Below, in pieces: positions 1-6,343 of a DNA stretch of 12,224 bases. Within the stretch, counting starts at the first letter, position 1. Every line of letters begins with the position of its first letter. This DNA is from Candidatus Hydrogenedentota bacterium. Its GTDB lineage: Bacteria; Hydrogenedentota; Hydrogenedentia; Hydrogenedentales; CAITNO01. Under the pieces are notes generated by a model, which saw nothing but the letters and a program-made list of their open reading frames with translations, did no database searches and was not told the origin of the DNA. The position numbers and the translations under genes are program-made. The stretch is taken from positions 1 through 12,224 of the forward strand of contig SKQZ01000335.1 of the NCBI GenBank assembly GCA_007118765.1, written 5' to 3'.

Positions 1-181
1 TAGCCCGGATATTTCATCAGGTTTCGTCGTGAGCCTGTGAAGATTGCGCCAGAGCAGGTGCTTTGCGCAGGCCGCCGGCTGACAGCGTGTTATTACACGT
101 CGAAGTCGGCGGGCAAGCAAAGTGCCTGGTATGGTGTTAGATTCGCAGGCGCAACAGAAATCTTGTGAAATATGCGGGCTA
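1..181. repeat. 181-bp foldback repeat element, copy 1
   Basis: First of two copies (the other is at 1281-1461, offset exactly 1280) that match at 173 of 181 positions. The ends are imperfect inverted repeats of 17 bp (1-17 with 165-181, one G-G mismatch at 8/174), beginning TAGCCCG and ending CGGGCTA. Further nested complementary segments are 40-45/159-164, 46-50/148-152, 55-58/125-128, 61-66/117-122, 72-76/108-112, 81-83/105-107 and 86-90/95-99, with loop TATT at 91-94, so the whole unit can form one long hairpin. It carries no convincing ORF. It lies 19 nt past the prepilin stop codon, so it would be in the 3' part of that transcript. It could be a MITE-like element inserted at TA or a structured intergenic repeat. 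The window starts at its first base, so upstream context is unseen. Confidence 0.85.
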
Positions 182-200
182 GGCAGGCGCTGTCTGCCCT

Positions 201-1166
201 CTACTGGTTGACCCAGATCACCGGCCCGGCGCCGGCGGGCATGGTGGGCGACGGCAAATTATTGTTTACCATGCGCCCGTTGAAGTCGTATTCCTGCCGT
301 GCCTCGCCCTGTTGGGTGCGGGCGCGAAAATCAAAATCAAGCAAGCCGTTGGCATTGAGGTCGCGGGTGGCCAGATAAAACGCCCGTAAACCAAGAATGT
401 GATAGAGATTACGGCCGTTGTCCTCCTGCTCCACATCCCAGCCCAACGGTTCCGCCAGCAACCCGAAGCTGTTGCGCGCCGGACCCACGCTAATCAACAC
501 AAAGGCGTCATAGGTGCGCGGCGGAAAATTAAGATTGGCCAACCGCGGATCATCGGAATCCCACACATCGGCGAACTCCGGCGCGTGCTCCCACCAAAAC
601 TGCTGTGCCCGCGAAAACTGTTGTTTGTTTACGGGGATATAAATAAAGGGGCGCGGCGACGTTGTCAACTGCCGGTTAACCTCCGTTTGAAACGCCGCCG
701 TTACCTGGCCGGTATAGCGCGGCAGCGAATAATCCAGATCATAGGTGCCGTCAGGACGCCGATGCCCAACCGGCGAGAACTCCAGCAGTCCAATCTCCCC
801 GTTGTCAAGCGTATCGTAGGAATCAGAGAACTCATCGTACATATCTTCATCGCCATGATAACGCAGGCGCGCCATATAGGGCATCAAATTATAGTACCCC
901 GGTTCATCGGCGGGATCGGCAGGCGGTTGCGGATCTTCAGCATCAAAGGACACATACCCATACCCTGGCGGAAAGGTCTGAAAATCAATGCGGTACGCCT
1001 CAAGCGCCAAATCCACCTGGCGCATGGCGCTCAACAGACGGTTCATTCTGGCGCGCTCGATCATGCGCGGCCCAACTGTAAGCGTCAAGGAGGCCAGAAT
1101 GGCAATGATTGCAACCACCGTAAGCAGTTCAATAAGTGTAAAACCTCTGCTGCCGTTATTCTTCAT
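201..1166 (-). CDS. Prepilin-type N-terminal cleavage/methylation domain protein (pseudopilin-like)
   Basis: The 321-aa product begins with a short basic leader ending in Gly8, then FTLIELL and a hydrophobic helix (about residues 9-31). This is the class III signal cut by a prepilin peptidase (PilD type) between Gly8 and Phe9; Glu at mature position 5 is present. The family builds type IV pili or type II secretion pseudopili in the inner membrane and periplasm. The C-terminal 250 residues are acidic and Pro/Tyr-rich and match no pilin subtype I recognise. Residues 269-277 (DLNANGLLD) resemble a dockerin/EF-hand-like calcium loop. The start is set by an AGGAGAAA ribosome site just upstream of the ATG at 1166; the open frame continues upstream through the repeat to about 1673 but has no coding character there. 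No other pilus gene is nearby, so the target machine is unknown. It is bracketed by the two 181-bp repeats. Confidence 0.9.
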   Translation of the reverse strand: MKNNGSRGFTLIELLTVVAIIAILASLTLTVGPRMIERARMNRLLSAMRQVDLALEAYRIDFQTFPPGYGYVSFDAEDPQPPADPADEPGYYNLMPYMARLRYHGDEDMYDEFSDSYDTLDNGEIGLLEFSPVGHRRPDGTYDLDYSLPRYTGQVTAAFQTEVNRQLTTSPRPFIYIPVNKQQFSRAQQFWWEHAPEFADVWDSDDPRLANLNFPPRTYDAFVLISVGPARNSFGLLAEPLGWDVEQEDNGRNLYHILGLRAFYLATRDLNANGLLDFDFRARTQQGEARQEYDFNGRMVNNNLPSPTMPAGAGPVIWVNQ

Positions 1167-1208
1167 AACACGTTTCTCCTGCGTATCGAGTTCTGTCACC
1201 TTACTGCT

Positions 1209-1217
1209 ATCATACCA
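1209..1217 (-). promoter_or_regulatory. Candidate extended -10 promoter of the prepilin gene
   Basis: On the minus strand the sequence reads TGGTATGAT, an extended -10 (TGn plus TATGAT, five of six matches to TATAAT). It would start transcription near 1202, leaving a leader of about 36 nt that includes the AGGAGAAA ribosome site. No good -35 hexamer lies 16-18 bp upstream, which fits an extended -10 promoter but lowers certainty. Confidence 0.4.
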
Positions 1218-1280
1218 CAAAACACAAGGAACGAGAAAACACGGTTTGCAAACACATTTATCTGCGCCTTCCATCTTATT

Positions 1281-1461
1281 TAACCCGTATATTTCACCAG
1301 GTTTCGTCGTGAGCCTGGGAAGATTGCGCCAGAGCAGGTGCTTTGCGCAAGCCGCCGGCTGACAGCGTGTTATTACACGTCGAAGTCGGCGGGCAAGCAA
1401 AGTGCCTGATATGGTGTAAGATTCGCAGGCGCAACAGAAATCTTGTGAAATATGCGGGTTA
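1281..1461. repeat. 181-bp foldback repeat element, copy 2
   Basis: Second copy of the element at 1-181, in the same orientation and of identical length, starting TAACCCG and ending CGGGTTA. The eight differences from copy 1 are at element positions 3, 8, 17, 38, 70, 129, 138 and 179. Positions 3 and 179 pair with each other and changed together (G-C in copy 1, A-T here). Position 8 changes a G-G mismatch into T-G, and 17 changes T-G into C-G; the other four are in unpaired positions of the proposed fold. It occupies the space between the divergently oriented prepilin and mannosidase genes, upstream of both start codons and outside the presumed prepilin promoter. Its right end supplies an ATG at 1452 in frame with the mannosidase, probably not used. 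Confidence 0.87.
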
Positions 1462-1559
1462 AGATGCGATGTGCAATAAATTTGTGGTACCATTTCGCCG
1501 ATATTCGGGCCAGCCGCAGGTGTAGACCACAGAACGTGTGGAGAATGGGGAAAGAAGGC

Positions 1560-4500
1560 ATGCTTACATCCAAAACCATTGAGCAGATTCGTAAACGACT
1601 TGATAAAATGGCGTCGTGGCGCTATGCAACAGCCTTTTCGGTGGCGCTGGAAGCAGCGGAAACGATGGACCATTTTCGCGAACCGCCGGACGAGTTGCCA
1701 TACAAAGATGCACCCATTGATTCAGCATGGGGCGTACACTGGGGTTCGGTATGGTTTCGGGGCGACATCGAGATTCCCCGGGATCTGCGGGGACAGCGCG
1801 TATTCTACCGAAACCGTCACGACGGCGAACGCCTGCTGTTTGTGAACGGACAGCCGCTCGGCGGCATGGACCCTTATCATGAAGAGGTGCTGTTGACACC
1901 CAAGGCACGGGGCGGCGAACATTTCCGTATTCATATTGAGGCCTATTGCGGCCATCCCATGCGCGATGTGGATGCGTTTAATCCGCGCGTTGTCACCATG
2001 CACGGCATCAGCGGCGCATCGCATCAGCCGCCGCCGCTCCCGTTGCGCGAGAGCGCCGTTGTTGTTGAACGTGAGGTGGTGTCCGGGTTTCTGTACGATG
2101 CCGAAGTGCTGTACCGCACGGCGCTGCTCCTTGATGAAAACACACTGCGGCGCGCCCGGATTCTGGAAACGCTACGGGAGATATTGGACGCGATATCACT
2201 GCAATGGCAGGACGAGAAAGAACTGAACGTCATGATGACGGCGGCGCGGAAACAGCTTGCGCCGTTGCTCAAGCACAAAAACAGCCCCTCCACGCCCTTG
2301 GTGGGCATTGTCGGCCACGCGCATATTGATGTGGGTTGGCTGTGGCCGGTGCGTGAAAGCATTCGGAAATGTGCGCGCACCTTCACCACCGTACTCAACC
2401 TCATGGACGCTTATCCGCAACTGACCTTTCAGCAGTCCCAAGCCGCCCTGTATGACATGGTCGAGAAATATTATCCCGAGATTATGACACGCATCAAGAA
2501 ACGGGTGCGGGAAGGTCGCTGGGAACCAAACGGCGGCATGTGGGTGGAAGCAGACTGCAATGTGTCCGGCGGCGAGGCCCTGGTGCGTCAGCTGCTTGAA
2601 GGCCGCAAGAAGTTCATGGAACTCTTCGGATACAAAGCCGATACGCTGTGGTTGCCGGATGTGTTCGGCTATGCCGCCGCACTGCCCCAAATCTTAAAGC
2701 TTTCCGACATTGACAACTTTGTTACCAGCAAAATCAACTGGAATGACACCAACCATTTCCCCTACGACACCTTCTGGTGGCGCGGCTTGGACGGCACGGA
2801 GATTTTTACGGCTTATATCACCACGCGCAGTAACGGTTACAATGCGGATGTGCTGCCCGAAGTAATGCAGGAAACCTGGAATTACGTGCAGCAAAAGGAA
2901 CTGCAGGACCGGGTGCTTACGTCTGTGGGTTGGGGCGACGGCGGCGGCGGTCCCTCCCGGGAAATGTGCGAACGCGCACTGCGCATGGAAGACCTTGAAG
3001 GCTGTCCCAAAACCGCCTTTGTCAATGTGTCCCAATTCCTCAAGGAATTGCGGGAACAACCGGTGGAACGGCCCCGCTGGTCGGGCGAATTGTACTTGGA
3101 ATACCACCGGGGCACCTACACCACCCAAGCGCGCACAAAGACATGGAATCGGAAAATGGAGTTGCTCCTGCGTGAGACCGAGCTGTTTGCCGCCATGGCC
3201 ATGGCCGACGGCTTTGCCTATCCCGCCAAAGAGATCGAGGCGCAGTGGCGGCTGTTGCTGACGAACCAGTTCCACGATATCCTGCCGGGTACGTCCATCA
3301 AAGAGGTGTATCATGTGGCCGAGGAAGAATACAAACGCATGAAGGCTGCGCTGCTTGCCATTCGCGACGCGGCATTAACAACCCTCGCGCAGCGCTTCAC
3401 GCCCGATTCGGAAGGACAGGAATGGCTTGTCGGCAATGCGTTGTCATGGGATCGCACGGATATTGTTGAATTGCCGGGGGCTGACTTCAACGGCGCTGTG
3501 GACAGCAGCGGCGCGCCGCTGCCTGCGCAAAAAACGCGTAACGGCCTTGCCGTGGAAATGTCGTTGCGACCGCTGAGCGTAACGCCGCTGGCACTGCGCA
3601 ACCGCGACGAGAACAGCGCCTCTCCTTTCTCATACACCGGCAAGTCGCTGGAAACACCCTTCTATCGCTTTGTATTTGACAAAACGGGCCGCATTACAAG
3701 TCTGCTTGACAAAGACGCGAACCGCGACGTCGTGAAACCCGGCAAGACGCTAAACGCCCTGTACACCGCCGAGGATATGCCGCTGTACTGGGATGCCTGG
3801 GACATTGACCGTTATTATCGCGACACGCTGCGCCAGGAGACACGCCTTGTGCGCCGCGAAGTGGCCGAAGACGGCCCGTTGTTTCTTACCATCCACTCGG
3901 AGTATAAAATTGGCCGCGCCTCCACACTGCGTCAGGACATGCGCGTCTATGCCCATAACCGCCGCATAGAATGGCGTACCGAGGTGGATTGGCATGAGAA
4001 GCACACCCTGCTGAAAGTGGGGTTCGGCGTAGATGTGTGTTCGGATACATGGCGCAACGAAATCCAGTTCGGCCATGCCGTACGCAATCTGCACGAAAAC
4101 ACCAGCTGGGATCAGGCGCAGTTTGAAGTATGCGCCCACAAGTGGGTGGACGTGTCCGAGACAGGTTATGGCGTGGCACTGCTGAACGACTGCAAATACG
4201 GTCATGATTCGCTGGATGACATGATTTCCCTGACTCTGCTGAAGTCGCCCGTGGCGCCTGATCCCGAGGCCGATCAAGGACAACATGTCTTCACGTATGC
4301 GCTCCTGCCGCACATTGGTGATTTTGATGTTGAGTGTGTGGTACATGCGGCCTACGCATTGAACGTGCCCCCTGCCGTGGTCAAAATTCAATACCAGTCT
4401 ACCGAAGAATTGCCGGATGTATGCGAAACCAATCTGTTTTGCGAGGTATCGCCTTCAAACGTCATTGTCGAGGCAATCAAGAAGGCGGAATATGAAGACG

Positions 4501-4694
4501 CGGTAATTGTGCGGTTGTATGAGGCGGGCAAACGCCGCTCCAATGTGACTGTCCGGTTCCCGGAAACCGTGAAGAAAGTCGCCACATGCAATCTCATGGA
4601 GGAACATGACCACGCGCTGCCCCTTGATAATGGCAGTGTTGCGTTTGAAATGCGTCCTTTCGAGATCAAGACGCTGAAAGTGAGTTTCCGCTAA
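1560..4694 (+). CDS. Glycoside hydrolase family 38 alpha-mannosidase
   Basis: The 1044-aa protein should be a retaining, zinc-dependent alpha-mannosidase releasing mannose from glycans. An N-terminal beta-sandwich-like region (about 50-170) precedes the catalytic domain (about 245-510). This starts at GHAHIDVGW (His255 and Asp257 fit the zinc-binding HxD of the family) and contains WLPDVFGY, whose Asp367 corresponds to the nucleophile/zinc ligand. The helical middle domain contains NQFHDILPGTS with His572 as the expected fourth zinc ligand; the rest is the GH38 C-terminal beta domain. All key residues and a normal length are present, so it should be active. No signal peptide is visible, so it is probably cytoplasmic and acts on imported glycans. 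ATG 1560 is preferred because it follows a GGGGAAAGAAGG stretch; ATGs at 1545 and 1452 are also in frame, the last lying inside the repeat. Mannose linkage specificity cannot be read from sequence. Confidence 0.95.
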   Translation: MLTSKTIEQIRKRLDKMASWRYATAFSVALEAAETMDHFREPPDELPYKDAPIDSAWGVHWGSVWFRGDIEIPRDLRGQRVFYRNRHDGERLLFVNGQPLGGMDPYHEEVLLTPKARGGEHFRIHIEAYCGHPMRDVDAFNPRVVTMHGISGASHQPPPLPLRESAVVVEREVVSGFLYDAEVLYRTALLLDENTLRRARILETLREILDAISLQWQDEKELNVMMTAARKQLAPLLKHKNSPSTPLVGIVGHAHIDVGWLWPVRESIRKCARTFTTVLNLMDAYPQLTFQQSQAALYDMVEKYYPEIMTRIKKRVREGRWEPNGGMWVEADCNVSGGEALVRQLLEGRKKFMELFGYKADTLWLPDVFGYAAALPQILKLSDIDNFVTSKINWNDTNHFPYDTFWWRGLDGTEIFTAYITTRSNGYNADVLPEVMQETWNYVQQKELQDRVLTSVGWGDGGGGPSREMCERALRMEDLEGCPKTAFVNVSQFLKELREQPVERPRWSGELYLEYHRGTYTTQARTKTWNRKMELLLRETELFAAMAMADGFAYPAKEIEAQWRLLLTNQFHDILPGTSIKEVYHVAEEEYKRMKAALLAIRDAALTTLAQRFTPDSEGQEWLVGNALSWDRTDIVELPGADFNGAVDSSGAPLPAQKTRNGLAVEMSLRPLSVTPLALRNRDENSASPFSYTGKSLETPFYRFVFDKTGRITSLLDKDANRDVVKPGKTLNALYTAEDMPLYWDAWDIDRYYRDTLRQETRLVRREVAEDGPLFLTIHSEYKIGRASTLRQDMRVYAHNRRIEWRTEVDWHEKHTLLKVGFGVDVCSDTWRNEIQFGHAVRNLHENTSWDQAQFEVCAHKWVDVSETGYGVALLNDCKYGHDSLDDMISLTLLKSPVAPDPEADQGQHVFTYALLPHIGDFDVECVVHAAYALNVPPAVVKIQYQSTEELPDVCETNLFCEVSPSNVIVEAIKKAEYEDAVIVRLYEAGKRRSNVTVRFPETVKKVATCNLMEEHDHALPLDNGSVAFEMRPFEIKTLKVSFR

Positions 4695-6196
4695 TCAATA
4701 AGATCATCCACCGGTTCCGCAGCGGCATCCTCATGGGCGAGACTGGTAAAGTCGGCGCCTAGCACCGTGGCCGTTTGGTCGGCGGGAATTTCCTCTACGG
4801 CACGGAGCTTGCGCTCCATGACCCGTGTACGCTGGGCAGATTCGTCCAGCGTATTGGAAACGGTATTGACCTGCTTCTTGATTTTTTCAAGTACGTTGCC
4901 AAACTTGCCAAACTCCGTTTTGACGGCGCCCAATATCTGCCAAACCTCGCTCGTGCGCTTTTCAATGGCGAGGGTTTGAAAACCGACGCGCAGACTGTTC
5001 AATATGGCCGACAACGTGGTCGGCCCGGCAACCAGCACCCGGTAGTGCTGCTGCAAGCGGTTTTGCAACCCCGGCTGGCGCAATACCTCCGCAAACAGGC
5101 CTTCCGTCGGCAGGAACAGAATGGCGAAATCGGTGCTGGCAGGGGGATGAATGTACTTTTCTTTTATGTCTTTTGCCATCCGCTCCACGGCGCGTTGCAG
5201 TTCGACGGCGGCGGTCTTGACGCCGCCGGCGTCCGCGTTGACCGACGCATCCACCAACCGCTCATAGGATTCACGCGGGAATTTGGCGTCTATGGGCAAC
5301 CAAACCGGCTGCGCATGGTCGCTTTCGCGCCCCGGCAGTTTGACGGCGAATTCGACCGACTCACGTCCGTCGGTGATGGCCACATTCTGCGCGTATTGTT
5401 CCGGCGTAAGAATGTCGGCAAGGATGTTTCCCAGTTGATACTCGCCCCAGGTGCCCCGCTCCTTAACGTTCACCAACACCCGCTGCAAGTTGTCCACGCC
5501 CGTTGCCAGCGACTTCATCTCGCCCAAGCCGCGTTGTACCGCCTCCAGCTGTTCGCCCACCCGCTTGAAAGAATGCCCCAACCGTTTTTCCAAGGTATCA
5601 TGCAGCTTTTCGTCAACAATCCGCCGCATTTCGTCCAACTTCTTTTCGTTGCTCTCTTGTATCTGGCGGAATCGTTGTTCAAGAGAACTGCGCACTTTCT
5701 CCTGCTCTTCCTGCTGCACCTTCACCACATTGGCCAAATGCTTTTGCTGCTCTTCGGCCATCTCCTTGAGTCGCTTGTCAAGCGTATCGCGCACCGCGCC
5801 AAACCGGGCCTCGTTCTCTTTGTGAATGTTTATTAACTGGTCTTTAATCTGTTCCCGCTGCTTTGTCAGGTCGGCCTTGACCAGCTCGGTATGCTTTTGT
5901 ACCGTCTCACTGCCGGCCTTCGTCTCTTTCACCAGATCGGCCAGCTGCCCCTTTTGATTGACGCCCAGCGTGTTGACCGTGTTGACCAGTTGTTCGTGGG
6001 CGCGTCCTTGAGACTGAGCCAACTCCTCACGCATTTCCCGTGCGCGTCTGTCGCTCCCCTCCCGCTCCTGTCGCATTTCCTCGCGAATGGTCTTTTCAAT
6101 GTCCGCGCCCGCGGGGTTCCGCAGACGCATCCACACCAAGCCAAGCGCCACCAGATTCAACACGCCGACGCCCATAAGAATGTACGGATAAATCAT
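4691..6196 (-). CDS. rmuC: RmuC family DNA recombination protein
   Basis: The 501-aa product has one N-terminal membrane segment (about residues 3-23), a long charged, Gln/Glu/Lys-rich coiled coil (about 32-230) and the conserved RmuC domain. That domain includes GTWGEYQLGNIL (from about 248) and LPIDAKFP (around 301), followed by DFAILFLPTEGLFAEVL and the LVAGPTTLSAILNSLR stretch. Escherichia coli RmuC limits recombination at short inverted repeats, and the family is predicted to have a restriction-endonuclease-like nuclease fold; biochemical activity is not well established. The start at 6196 is chosen because a perfect TATAAT promoter box covers the upstream ATG at 6226, so that codon is not transcribed, and because AAGGGAGA lies just ahead of 6196. 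Its stop codon overlaps that of the convergent mannosidase. It is divergent from the helicase gene, another DNA-maintenance gene. Confidence 0.93.
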   Translation of the reverse strand: MIYPYILMGVGVLNLVALGLVWMRLRNPAGADIEKTIREEMRQEREGSDRRAREMREELAQSQGRAHEQLVNTVNTLGVNQKGQLADLVKETKAGSETVQKHTELVKADLTKQREQIKDQLINIHKENEARFGAVRDTLDKRLKEMAEEQQKHLANVVKVQQEEQEKVRSSLEQRFRQIQESNEKKLDEMRRIVDEKLHDTLEKRLGHSFKRVGEQLEAVQRGLGEMKSLATGVDNLQRVLVNVKERGTWGEYQLGNILADILTPEQYAQNVAITDGRESVEFAVKLPGRESDHAQPVWLPIDAKFPRESYERLVDASVNADAGGVKTAAVELQRAVERMAKDIKEKYIHPPASTDFAILFLPTEGLFAEVLRQPGLQNRLQQHYRVLVAGPTTLSAILNSLRVGFQTLAIEKRTSEVWQILGAVKTEFGKFGNVLEKIKKQVNTVSNTLDESAQRTRVMERKLRAVEEIPADQTATVLGADFTSLAHEDAAAEPVDDLID

Positions 6197-6224
6197 AAAA
6201 AACGGGTCTCCCTTGTATGACTTC

Positions 6225-6253
6225 ATTATAGGCGCTGTGCGCCGTGTATTCAA
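6225..6253 (-). promoter_or_regulatory. sigma70-type promoter of rmuC, with palindromic spacer
   Basis: On the minus strand a -35 box TTGAAT (6253-6248) is followed by a 17-bp spacer and a perfect -10 box TATAAT (6230-6225). Transcription should begin near 6218, giving a leader of about 22 nt that contains AAGGGAGA. The spacer contains a perfect 5-bp-arm palindrome, GGCGC-TGT-GCGCC (6231-6243), a possible operator. The -10 overlaps the in-frame ATG at 6226, which excludes that start codon. Confidence 0.7.
6231..6243. promoter_or_regulatory. Palindrome inside the rmuC promoter spacer
   Basis: GGCGC TGT GCGCC is an inverted repeat with perfect 5-bp arms placed between the -35 and -10 boxes of the rmuC promoter. 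A repressor bound here would block polymerase, but no second copy or known operator consensus was recognised, so this may be chance in GC-rich DNA. Confidence 0.3.
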
Positions 6254-6268
6254 CAGGTTGTGCGGGTT

Positions 6269-6298
6269 TTGTCACCACGTTGTCGAAAAGACTACAAT
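6269..6298 (+). promoter_or_regulatory. sigma70-type promoter of the MrfA-like helicase gene
   Basis: TTGTCA (6269-6274) is separated by 18 bp from TACAAT (6293-6298), each matching the sigma70 consensus in five of six positions. Start of transcription is expected around 6305, about 39 nt before the ATG at 6344. The -35 box lies 15 bp from that of the divergent rmuC promoter, so polymerases at the two promoters could interfere or share a regulator. Confidence 0.6.
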
Positions 6299-6343
6299 AC
6301 GGAAGGCAACCGCTCGTTTGCACACCACTAATAAGGCAGGAAC

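Noticed and set aside
182..198. Hairpin GGCAG/CTGCC just after the prepilin stop as an intrinsic terminator
   Set aside because: The stem is 5 bp and no T-tract follows on the minus strand; the foldback element next to it is the more notable structure.
399..1283. Long plus-strand open frame (294 codons) opposite the prepilin gene
   Set aside because: It runs antisense through a gene with a clear class III signal and ribosome site, and its translation shows no recognisable domain. It is explained as a shadow of codon bias.
1..1461. Integron-like attC sites flanking a gene cassette
   Set aside because: The elements are foldback-shaped but the ends read TA(G/A)CCCG rather than the attC core GTTRRRY/RYYYAAC, and there is no integrase in the window.
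1..1461. CRISPR or tandem repeat array
   Set aside because: There are only two units, 1280 bp apart, with a protein gene between them.
1483..1531. Inverted repeat TGTGGT ... ACCACA upstream of the mannosidase as an operator
   Set aside because: Only 6 bp per arm with 37 bp between, expected by chance; no promoter could be placed relative to it.
1167..1673. Upstream extension of the prepilin reading frame
   Set aside because: The frame is open through the repeat into the mannosidase gene, but the prepilin leader peptide must be at the N-terminus and the ATG at 1166 has a good ribosome site.
4775..5836. 353-codon plus-strand open frame
   Set aside because: It is antisense to the conserved rmuC coding region, with low-complexity Leu/Phe/His-rich translation that mirrors the coiled-coil codons.
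6197..6253. Longer rmuC with starts at 6253 or 6226
   Set aside because: The -35 and -10 boxes of the promoter overlap these codons, so they would not be in the mRNA.
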